Source: Solobacterium sp. (GTDB taxonomy: Bacteria > Bacillota_I > Bacilli_A > Erysipelotrichales > Erysipelotrichaceae). From it: a DNA stretch of 64,000 nucleotides. The stretch is taken from contig JAFRCE010000002.1 in the NCBI GenBank assembly GCA_017404505.1, forward strand, positions 1 to 64,000, read 5' to 3'. The position numbers were made by a program, and so were the translations under genes. Shown one piece after another: positions 39,216 to 46,185 of this stretch (position 1 is its first letter; every line of letters begins with the position of its first letter). The notes below the pieces were generated by a model, which was not told where the DNA came from, made no database searches, and saw only the letters and a program-made list of their open reading frames with translations.

Positions 39216-40049
39216 TCAGACGGACTGGGTTTCACAGCTGATTACAATGCCTTTTCTTTCCATGTAATAACTGCATAGGCCACGGGCCGGATAGATACGC
39301 AGGTCGGCATCGGGATATTCGTTACGGATTTCCTGTTTCAGTGTTTCTGCCGCGTCTTCATTCTCGACATGAGTGATGATGGCACGGCCGCCTGTATATC
39401 CGGCTTTTTTCATTTCCTGAATCAGGGTGCGAATCGATTTGCGCAGGCCTCTCGCCTTGCCGGTCACACTGATCTTGCCGGCTTCGGAAGCGGTGCCGAT
39501 CACCGAGATGTTCAGCAGGTTGAGAGCCGCGGCTGCCGCTTTGTTTACCCGGCCGTTCTGGCTCAGGTTATGCAGGGAGAAAAAGGAAAAGAACAGCCGG
39601 GTGCTCTTCAGATAGGCACGGATCTTCGTGTCAGTTTCTTCAAAGGAAGCACCGCTGTCGATGATTTCTTTCAGTTTCAGAAGCAGGACGATCTCCTCGG
39701 CGCCGGTTGACAGGGAGTCAATGACGGAGATCTTCACATCGGGGTGTTCTTCTTTATATAGATCAGCGGCGAGCACCGCGCTGTTATATGATCCGGAAAG
39801 GGCGCTTGTCACGGTGCAGACAAAGATTTCGTCGGCACCTTCATAGGCGGCCAGCCAGGCTTCGGTATTGGGACAGGATGTATAGGAGCGGCCTTTGAAG
39901 CCGGCCAGATAATCCAGCATCTCTTGAATGTTCAGTGATTCGTCATCTAGAAAACTTCTTTCGTCCGTATAGACAGTCAGCGGAACGGTCCGGAAATCCG
40001 GATAGTCCAGCGTATACAGATCACAGGATGAATCGGCGATAATTCTCAT
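39216..40049 (-). CDS. DegV-family fatty-acid-binding protein
   Basis: 277 residues from ATG 40047-40049, with AGGAGG 9 bases upstream. RIIADSSCDLY at the N terminus, TSCPNTEAWLAAY near 60, VTSALSGSYNSA near 83, and a C-terminal domain with LRIYPARGLCSYY. DegV (FakB) proteins carry an acyl chain for phosphorylation by FakA. A TetR regulator gene lies divergently upstream, with a palindrome between, so local control is likely. Confidence 0.9.
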   Translation of the reverse strand: MRIIADSSCDLYTLDYPDFRTVPLTVYTDERSFLDDESLNIQEMLDYLAGFKGRSYTSCPNTEAWLAAYEGADEIFVCTVTSALSGSYNSAVLAADLYKEEHPDVKISVIDSLSTGAEEIVLLLKLKEIIDSGASFEETDTKIRAYLKSTRLFFSFFSLHNLSQNGRVNKAAAAALNLLNISVIGTASEAGKISVTGKARGLRKSIRTLIQEMKKAGYTGGRAIITHVENEDAAETLKQEIRNEYPDADLRIYPARGLCSYYMERKGIVISCETQSV

Positions 40050-40126
40050 GTTGAGCACCTCCTGTTCAACAATTCAGAATTGTATGAACGAAACCGGGAT
40101 GGTAAAATGTACAAAAAGGCGGAAAG

Positions 40127-40142
40127 TGTAACATTTGTTACA
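40127..40142. promoter_or_regulatory. TetR-type operator
   Basis: TGTAAC-ATTT-GTTACA is a perfect dyad. The element GGAAAGTGTAACA occurs again about 30 bases further on, just before the tetR start. Likely autoregulation and control of degV. Confidence 0.55.
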
Positions 40143-40165
40143 GTAACCAGGAAAGTGTAACAGGT

Positions 40166-40744
40166 ATGAAAATCAAAAAAGAATATAACAGCCGCACCGT
40201 TTCCACCCGGACGGCAATCGGCAATGCCATTCTGGACGAACTGGAAAACACCGAGTTTTCCCAGATCAAGGTAATGGACGTGATCCGCCGGGCCGGTGTT
40301 TCCCGTATGACGTTTTACCGTTATTATGAAAACCTGTATGACGCGCTGTGTGATTATCTGGATATCATCGTGACGGGATATATGATCGAAGGCGGAGAAA
40401 TCGACGATCCCAGTGTCTTCATGCGACTGGAACACATTGAGTTTTCCCTGAATTATTTTGACCGGCATTCCCGCTATTTTCTGATTCTCAACAAGCACGG
40501 TCTGTATACAGTGCTGATCGACGCGGTCAACGAATACATGATGAAGAATATTCTCCCCCAGAAAAAACTGCATATGTATGAACTGTATGCCTATGCCGGC
40601 GGCCTTCTGAATTCGTTTCTGAAATGGGAGGAAAACGGCAAGCGGGAGAGTGCCCACAGTGTGGCTCTGATGATCTACCGGCTCTTCAACCACAGCCAGA
40701 TGGAAGCCTCGGAGGCCATCCGGGACGAAAACGGAATTGTGTAA
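40166..40744 (+). CDS. TetR/AcrR-family regulator
   Basis: 192 residues. N-terminal helix-turn-helix (AILDELENTEFSQIKVMDVI, RRAGVSRMTFYRYYEN) of the TetR type. The C-terminal ligand domain resembles the DhaS/TetR_C_8 group. Divergent from degV, with the TGTAAC dyad in the 116-base gap. A fatty-acid or membrane-stress ligand can be guessed from the DegV neighbour but not shown. Confidence 0.85.
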   Translation: MKIKKEYNSRTVSTRTAIGNAILDELENTEFSQIKVMDVIRRAGVSRMTFYRYYENLYDALCDYLDIIVTGYMIEGGEIDDPSVFMRLEHIEFSLNYFDRHSRYFLILNKHGLYTVLIDAVNEYMMKNILPQKKLHMYELYAYAGGLLNSFLKWEENGKRESAHSVALMIYRLFNHSQMEASEAIRDENGIV

Positions 40745-40840
40745 ATACAGCCGGACGGATTCCCCGCTTTTATGCGTCATGTTTCCATATACAATAAGAA
40801 CAGAGTACAATTTGAACAGTAACAAAATGCGAGGTGGGTT

Positions 40841-41560
40841 ATGAAAAAACCGGTGATCGGCATTCTTGCCAGCAAATACGAAACAGGGCCCTGGCAGCTT
40901 CTGCAACATGGCCTGGGCGACCATTATGTCCGTTCGATCGAGGAAGCGGGAGGTCTCGCCATCATCCTTCCGCATGGCACCGACGAGGAACTGATCACGG
41001 CTTATGTGGATCAGTGTGACGGTATCCTGGTGCCGGGCGGCATCGACGTGGATCCGGTTCTGTTCCACGAGGAAAGACATCCGCTCTGCGGCGAGAGCGA
41101 TATGGCATATGACCTGTTTCAGATCAGTGTCATTCAGAAAACCCTGGCGGCCGGAAAGCCGCTGTTCGGCATCTGCCGCGGCCTGCAGGTGATCAATGTC
41201 GCTTTCGGCGGCACTCTGTATCAGGACCTCTCGCTTGCCTGTGAGAATCCTCTGAAGCACCGCCAGGATGATTACCGGAACATCGCGACCCATCACGTGC
41301 ATATTCTGGATGACAGTATGCTGCAGATGCTGCTGGGAGAAGACATCCAGGTCAACAGTTTCCATCATCAGGTCATTCATGATCTCGGCTATGGTCTGAA
41401 GGCGACTGCCTATGCCGATGATGGTCTGATCGAGGCAATCGAATCTGACATCTATCCGAATCTGCTGGCTGTGCAGTGGCATCCGGAAAACTTCATCATG
41501 AACAAAGAAGATATCATGCTGCCGTTTTTCGTCAAACTAGTCGCACTTGCATCACATTGA
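40841..41560 (+). CDS. Class I glutamine amidotransferase-like hydrolase (PuuD family)
   Basis: 239 residues. PGGIDVDPVLF near 65, nucleophile Cys in FGICRGLQVINVAFGG near 108, and catalytic His and Glu in QWHPE near 210. The family cleaves gamma-glutamyl amides such as gamma-glutamyl-GABA. GAGGTGGG lies before the ATG; TACAAT is about 30 bases upstream. An aldo-keto reductase gene follows 16 bases after the stop. No other putrescine-degradation gene is nearby, so the true substrate is open. Confidence 0.88.
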   Translation: MKKPVIGILASKYETGPWQLLQHGLGDHYVRSIEEAGGLAIILPHGTDEELITAYVDQCDGILVPGGIDVDPVLFHEERHPLCGESDMAYDLFQISVIQKTLAAGKPLFGICRGLQVINVAFGGTLYQDLSLACENPLKHRQDDYRNIATHHVHILDDSMLQMLLGEDIQVNSFHHQVIHDLGYGLKATAYADDGLIEAIESDIYPNLLAVQWHPENFIMNKEDIMLPFFVKLVALASH

Positions 41561-41576
41561 TGAAAACAGAGAAGTT

Positions 41577-42773
41577 ATGAAGTACAGAAAAGACAGATAC
41601 GGGAACGAGATATCCGTGCTTGGTTTTGGCTGCATGCGTTTCGCGAAAAAAGGCAATGCCATCGATATGGAAAAAACCGAACAGCAGATCGACTATGCCA
41701 TCTCCCAGGGAATCAACTATTTTGATACAGCCTATGTATATTCCGGCAGTGAAGCGGCTTTAGGCGAGATTCTTTCCCGCAATGGCCGCCGAGACAAAGT
41801 CAATATCGCCACCAAGCTGCCGCAGTATCTGATCAATAAAGAAGGGGCGGTCGAAAAACTGTTCCAGGAAGAACTCAGACGTCTGCAGACAGACCATGTC
41901 GATTACTATCTGATGCATATGCTGACGGATCTTTCCGCCTGGCAGAATCTGGTCCGTTTCGGCATTGAAGACTGGATCAGAGAAAAGAAAGCCAGGGGAC
42001 AGATCTGCAACATCGGCTTTTCCTTCCACGGCAATACGGAAATGTTCCTGAAGATCCTGGACGCATATGACTGGGACTTCTGTCAGATCCAGTACAACTA
42101 TATGGATGAAACGTCCCAGGCCGGCAAAGCCGGACTGCAGGCGGCGGCTGAAAGAGGCGTTCCGGTCATGATCATGGAACCGCTGCGCGGCGGCAAACTG
42201 GTCGATCTTCTGCCGGAAAAGGCAAAACAGCTGATCAGAGCGAACGAAAGATTCGCCACCCCGGCCGAGCTGGCTTTCCGCTGGCTGTGGTCACAGCCGG
42301 AAGTGACCTGTGTTCTTTCCGGTATGAACAGTCTGGAAATGGTGCAGGAAAACTGCCGCATCGCCGCGGCCAGTGAAGTAAACGATCTGCAGAAAGAAGA
42401 CTATGCCCTGATCGAACAGGTCAAGGCACTGATCAGTGAAAAGATCAAGGTTCTCTGTACCGGCTGCCGTTACTGCATGCCGTGCCCGCAGGGGGTGGAT
42501 ATTCCGCTGGCTTTCCGCTGCTACAACGAAATGTATACCGAATCAAAAAGCACCGGCCGTTTCGAATACGCGCAGGTCGTTGGTCTCCGCGAGAAGAAGG
42601 CGTTTCCTTCCCAGTGCGTGGCCTGCGGCAAATGCGAGCGCAGCTGTCCCCAGCACATACATATTATTGAAGAGTTGAAAAATGCTGACCGGGCACTCAG
42701 ACCTTTGCCCTATAAAATCGGCATCGGAATCGCGAGAAAGTTTTTGGTTAAGAAAAGCAGCCAGGAGAAATGA
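41577..42773 (+). CDS. Aldo/keto reductase with C-terminal 4Fe-4S ferredoxin domain
   Basis: 398 residues. The barrel part has GFGCMRF, DTAYVYSGSEAALGEIL with catalytic Tyr, TKLP, and HMLTDL. The C-terminal domain holds CTGCRYCMPCP near 293 and CVACGKCERSCPQHIHI near 347, two cluster-binding motifs. This family of Fe-S aldo-keto reductases is common in anaerobes; reactions are poorly known. It overlaps the next gene's region; start chosen at ATG 41577 with a weak GAGAAG. Confidence 0.88.
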   Translation: MKYRKDRYGNEISVLGFGCMRFAKKGNAIDMEKTEQQIDYAISQGINYFDTAYVYSGSEAALGEILSRNGRRDKVNIATKLPQYLINKEGAVEKLFQEELRRLQTDHVDYYLMHMLTDLSAWQNLVRFGIEDWIREKKARGQICNIGFSFHGNTEMFLKILDAYDWDFCQIQYNYMDETSQAGKAGLQAAAERGVPVMIMEPLRGGKLVDLLPEKAKQLIRANERFATPAELAFRWLWSQPEVTCVLSGMNSLEMVQENCRIAAASEVNDLQKEDYALIEQVKALISEKIKVLCTGCRYCMPCPQGVDIPLAFRCYNEMYTESKSTGRFEYAQVVGLREKKAFPSQCVACGKCERSCPQHIHIIEELKNADRALRPLPYKIGIGIARKFLVKKSSQEK

Positions 42774-42775
42774 CA

Positions 42776-43513
42776 ATGACAAACCGTTTTGTGCGTCTTG
42801 AAATGATTGCCGGAACTGAAGCAGTGGAAATCATGAAACACAGCCGTATCGCCGTATTCGGCATCGGCGGAGTGGGCGGCTACGCGGTCGAAGCTTTGGC
42901 CCGCAGCGGCCTTGGCGAAATCGATCTGATCGATCACGATACGGTGGATATCACCAATATCAACCGGCAGATCATCGCCCTTGATTCCGTCATTGGTAAA
43001 CCAAAGGTGGAAGTGTTCGCGGAAAGACTGAAGGACATCAATCCGGATATCACAGTTCACACATATCAGCGCTTTTATCTGCCGGAAGACAAAGACTGGT
43101 TTGATTTCACAGCATATGACTATATCATTGACGCCATTGATACCGTGACGGCCAAAATCGATCTGATCATCGAAGCGCAGAAAGCCGGCGTGCCGGTGAT
43201 CTCTTCCATGGGAACCGGAAACCGCCTGGATCCGTCCAAAGTATATGTTACGGATCTGTATCAGACTTCCGGTGATCCGCTGGCCCGTATCATGCGTCAT
43301 GAACTGAAAAAGCGCGGTGTGGAAAAACTGACCGTGTGCACTTCTTCGGAACCGCCTCTGAAACCGGCGGAAGAAGAAATTGCCGAGGCGGAACGGGAAG
43401 CTTCGAAGCGGCGAAGTGTGCCGGGATCGAGTCCCTTCGTGCCGCCGGCGGCAGGTCTTGCCATTGCCGCATACGTATTTCAGGAACTGACCGGAAGAAA
43501 ACGGTCTGAATAA
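42776..43513 (+). CDS. tcdA: tRNA threonylcarbamoyladenosine dehydratase
   Basis: 245 residues from ATG 42776, with AGGAGA 8 bases upstream, giving MTNRFVRLEMIAG as in relatives. ATP-binding FGIGGVGGYAVEALARSG near 30, DxD-type DLIDHDTVDITNINRQ near 55, SMGTGNRLDP near 150, and the family end VPGSSPFVPPAAGL. It cyclises t6A37 on ANN-reading tRNAs to ct6A. Stop-start overlap region with the preceding gene. Confidence 0.93.
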   Translation: MTNRFVRLEMIAGTEAVEIMKHSRIAVFGIGGVGGYAVEALARSGLGEIDLIDHDTVDITNINRQIIALDSVIGKPKVEVFAERLKDINPDITVHTYQRFYLPEDKDWFDFTAYDYIIDAIDTVTAKIDLIIEAQKAGVPVISSMGTGNRLDPSKVYVTDLYQTSGDPLARIMRHELKKRGVEKLTVCTSSEPPLKPAEEEIAEAEREASKRRSVPGSSPFVPPAAGLAIAAYVFQELTGRKRSE

Positions 43514-43534
43514 TGGAAAAGAGGAGAGAATTCT

Positions 43535-44323
43535 ATGAGACTGGAACATCTGACATGGCCGCAGGCGGAAGCTTATTTTAAAGAAAACGACACGGTGATC
43601 ATTCCCCTGGGCTCGCTGGAGTGCCACGGCAGACATATGCCGTTAGGAACGGACACGCTGATTCCCAACCGGATCATTGAACTGCTGGAAGAAAAAAACG
43701 ACACGGTGGTGGCACCGATGATTCCTTATGGATGCACGGACTATCTCGCATCCTATCCGGGCACGGTAAACCTCGGCCATGACGTTCTTTATCAGGTCCT
43801 GACGGCCATTACCCAGTCGCTGAAAGCGCATGGCGCCAGACGCTTTGTCGTCATCAACGGCCATGGCGGCAATATTCCGCCGCTTGATCGGGTATCGCTG
43901 GATCTTTATAAGCAGGGCTGTCTGCTGGCTCAGATGAACTGGTGGCAGATGGTCTGGAACATCACCGGTGACTGGACCGGAAAGAAACCATGGCACGGCG
44001 GTCATGGCGGGGCGGAGGAAACAGCCGCCATCATGGCCATCGATCCGGCTCTGGTGGACAGGTCTGGGATCTGTGACGCGCCGATGCAGGGGCTCTCGGA
44101 AGAACTGCCGGCCAGCGGCATGCGGACGGTCCGCTTCAAAGGCGTGGATATTCCCGTCAACCGCATGAGCCGGGCGGTTTCCGACAACGGCTGGTTCGGT
44201 GACGATCATCCGCTCGATGCCACGGCCGCATGGGGCCAGGAAATGATCCAGGCTTCCGCGGATTATATCGATGAATTCATCGAAGCGTTCAAAAAAGTGC
44301 AGCTGCCGGAAAAAGTGGACTGA
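43535..44323 (+). CDS. Creatininase-family amidohydrolase
   Basis: 262 residues. Metal-binding residues: Glu and His in GSLECHGRHMPLGTDT near 26-40, INGHGGN near 107, and Glu in HGGHGGAEET near 150. The family includes creatininase and enzymes opening cyclic amides such as those in riboflavin or mycofactocin pathways. Context (pxp genes are far away) does not define a substrate. AGGAGAG precedes the ATG. Confidence 0.87.
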   Translation: MRLEHLTWPQAEAYFKENDTVIIPLGSLECHGRHMPLGTDTLIPNRIIELLEEKNDTVVAPMIPYGCTDYLASYPGTVNLGHDVLYQVLTAITQSLKAHGARRFVVINGHGGNIPPLDRVSLDLYKQGCLLAQMNWWQMVWNITGDWTGKKPWHGGHGGAEETAAIMAIDPALVDRSGICDAPMQGLSEELPASGMRTVRFKGVDIPVNRMSRAVSDNGWFGDDHPLDATAAWGQEMIQASADYIDEFIEAFKKVQLPEKVD

Positions 44324-44340
44324 AAACCGCGAAATTTTCA

Positions 44341-44369
44341 TTTACATCAGTGTTGAAAACTAGTACAAT
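44341..44369 (+). promoter_or_regulatory. Promoter of rpsF-ssb-rpsR
   Basis: TTTACA (44341-44346) and TACAAT (44364-44369), 17 bases apart. Confidence 0.65.
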
Positions 44370-44374
44370 TATCG

Positions 44375-44430
44375 GGCGAGTGGTTAAACCCGCTCCTTGC
44401 CAGAGATGGCCGTTAGACCAAAAGGAGGTG
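44375..44430 (+). ncRNA. Candidate S6:S18 ribosomal-protein leader
   Basis: The leader has two hairpins: GAGTGG-TTAAAC-CCGCTC (44378-44395) and GCCA-GAGA-TGGC (44399-44410), then CGTTAGACC. Many rpsF leaders carry an autoregulatory element bound by the S6:S18 pair with an exposed CCG. Here CCG occurs in TGGCCGTTAG. The match to the known fold is only partial by eye. Confidence 0.4.
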
Positions 44431-44435
44431 TACGA

Positions 44436-44741
44436 ATGAAAAAGTATGAAGTAATGTACATCATCAATGAGTCTGTTGAGACAGAAAAGAGAGCCGAACT
44501 GATCGAGACTCTCGCCAAGATCATCACCGATAATGGCGGTTCTGTTAACAAGACAGATGAATGGGGTATGCGTGATTTCGCATATGAAATTGATGATATG
44601 CACAAAGGTTATTACGTAGTAGTTACCTTTGAAGCTGACAACGCTTGTGTCAAGGAATTTGATCGTCTGATGCGCATCAATCCGAATGTTGTCCGTTTCA
44701 TGATTACCCGTGATGAAGCTTCTGCTCAGGAGGCAAAGTAA
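44436..44741 (+). CDS. rpsF: 30S ribosomal protein S6
   Basis: 101 residues from ATG 44436 (AAGGAGG 8 bases upstream). KYEVMYIINES at the N terminus, GMRDFAYEIDDMHKGYYVVVTFEA in the middle. Usual length and usual neighbours ssb and rpsR. It binds 16S rRNA with S18. Confidence 0.97.
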   Translation: MKKYEVMYIINESVETEKRAELIETLAKIITDNGGSVNKTDEWGMRDFAYEIDDMHKGYYVVVTFEADNACVKEFDRLMRINPNVVRFMITRDEASAQEAK

Positions 44742-45242
44742 ATGATCAACCGGGTCGTTCTGGTTGGTCGTCTGACCCGCGATGTCGAAGTGCGCAAAAC
44801 ACAGAGCGGACTGTCTGTAGCACAGTTCACAGTCGCCTGTGACCGCCGCGGCCGCAGTCAGGACAATGCCCAGCAGACAGCTGACTTCATCAGCTGCGTA
44901 GCCTGGCGGCAGCCAGCCGATTTCCTCGGTCAGTATGCCCGTAAGGGAGCGCTGATCGGTGTCGACGGAAGACTGCAGTCACGTTCTTATGACCGTGACG
45001 GACAGAGAGTTTACGTGACCGAAGTTGTGGCGGACAACGTCAGACTTCTGGAATCCAGATCTCAGTCCGAATCCAGAGCACAGCAGGGCAATCAGTATCA
45101 GGACAGCTATCAGGCTCCATATGGCCAGCCGTCATATGCGCAGCCTTCATACTCACAGCCCTCATACAATGACAATGCGGGCATGAGTGATGACTTTGGC
45201 GGATCGCCGCTGGATATCTCCAGTGATGATCTTCCGTTCTAA
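44742..45242 (+). CDS. ssb: Single-stranded DNA-binding protein
   Basis: 166 residues. OB fold at residues 1-110 (INRVVLVGRLTRDVEVR, FISCVAWRQPADF), then a Gln/Ser/Tyr-rich linker with repeated (Q)PSYxQ units and the acidic tip DDLPF that recruits partner proteins. Starts directly after the rpsF stop. Confidence 0.97.
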   Translation: MINRVVLVGRLTRDVEVRKTQSGLSVAQFTVACDRRGRSQDNAQQTADFISCVAWRQPADFLGQYARKGALIGVDGRLQSRSYDRDGQRVYVTEVVADNVRLLESRSQSESRAQQGNQYQDSYQAPYGQPSYAQPSYSQPSYNDNAGMSDDFGGSPLDISSDDLPF

Positions 45243-45260
45243 AGAAAAAGGAGAGATAAG

Positions 45261-45491
45261 ATGGCATTCAGAAAGCAGAGAACCGGCCGCAGAAAGGTCT
45301 GCTACTTCACGAAGAATAACATCAAGTATATTGACTACAAAGATGTTGAGCTCTTAAAGAAGTTCATCAGCGCCAACGGTAAAATCACACCGCGCCGCGT
45401 GACAGGAACAAAAGCGAAGTATCAGCGTCAGCTGGCAGTCGCGATCAAGCGCGCTCGTCAGATGGCATTGCTGCCATACGTAGAAGACTAA
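45261..45491 (+). CDS. rpsR: 30S ribosomal protein S18
   Basis: 76 residues, basic; [24 protein letters not shown] in pieces, then [25 protein letters not shown] before the ATG. Third gene of the operon. Confidence 0.97.
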   Translation: MAFRKQRTGRRKVCYFTKNNIKYIDYKDVELLKKFISANGKITPRRVTGTKAKYQRQLAVAIKRARQMALLPYVED

Positions 45492-45504
45492 GTACAGTCA
45501 CTCG

Positions 45505-45539
45505 AAACTGTCTGATCAAAATGGTCAGACAGTTTTTTT
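45505..45539 (+). terminator. Terminator after rpsR
   Basis: AAACTGTCTGA-N9-TCAGACAGTTTTTTT, an 11-bp stem. Confidence 0.85.
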
Positions 45540-45545
45540 ATCCTC

Positions 45546-45574
45546 TTGCGAAAGCGCTTACACTCTGATATCAT
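45546..45574 (+). promoter_or_regulatory. Promoter with overlapping cre-like site
   Basis: TTGCGA (45546-45551) and TATCAT (45569-45574), 17-base spacer. CGAAAGCGCTTACA at 45549-45562 matches the catabolite-responsive element consensus TGWAANCGNTNWCA at 13 of 14 positions. CcpA would therefore repress the glycoside operon when preferred sugars are present. Confidence 0.65.
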
Positions 45575-45612
45575 GGAAACTGGAAATGGAAAATGGGTTT
45601 CCGAGGTGAAAG

Positions 45613-46185
45613 ATGGAGAGGGAAGAAATCGTTCAGGAAGCAATCGCACAGTTTCAGAAAAACGGTTTGAAATTCACCATGAATGACATTGCCGCGAGCC
45701 TGCATATTGCCAAAAAAACAATCTATCAGTTTTATGCCTCCAAGGAAGAACTGCTTTCCGCCATGCTGGCGTACGGTTTTCGTGAGATCCACCGTAAAAA
45801 GCAGGAAATTCTTTCCTCTGATCTGGATCTGATCGATAAGATCCGCATGGTCATGGTTGCCATGCCGAATCAGTATCAGGTGCTGGATTTCCGCAAACTG
45901 TCAGATCTTCACGAAAAGTATCCGAAGGTGAGCAGGGAACTGGTCAGGTATCTGGAAAATGACTGGGAACCGGTGATCCGGCTTCTCGAGGAAGGCGTTG
46001 CGCAGCATCGCATCCGGCCGGTATCCATTCCGATTCTCAGGACGATGTTCACGTCATCCCTGGAATCATTTCTGTCTTCCGAAATGCTGACGGAAGAACA
46101 TATATCCTACAATGACGCGCTGGAAGAAATGATGGATATCATCATGAACGGAATAAAGGAGCACAGCTATGAAGAAACGAATTGA
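45613..46185 (+). CDS. TetR-family regulator of the glycoside operon
   Basis: 190 residues. N-terminal helix-turn-helix: IAQFQKNGLKFTMNDIAASL, HIAKKTIYQFYASKEELL. The rest is a helical ligand domain. GAGGTG lies just before the ATG. It overlaps the GH2 gene by 17 bases and is first in the operon, so it probably senses an inducer derived from the same substrate. Confidence 0.85.
   Translation: MEREEIVQEAIAQFQKNGLKFTMNDIAASLHIAKKTIYQFYASKEELLSAMLAYGFREIHRKKQEILSSDLDLIDKIRMVMVAMPNQYQVLDFRKLSDLHEKYPKVSRELVRYLENDWEPVIRLLEEGVAQHRIRPVSIPILRTMFTSSLESFLSSEMLTEEHISYNDALEEMMDIIMNGIKEHSYEETN

Noticed and set aside
40046..41482. A 478-codon minus-strand frame
   Set aside because: Covers parts of tetR and the PuuD-family gene, both with clear motifs; no start signal.
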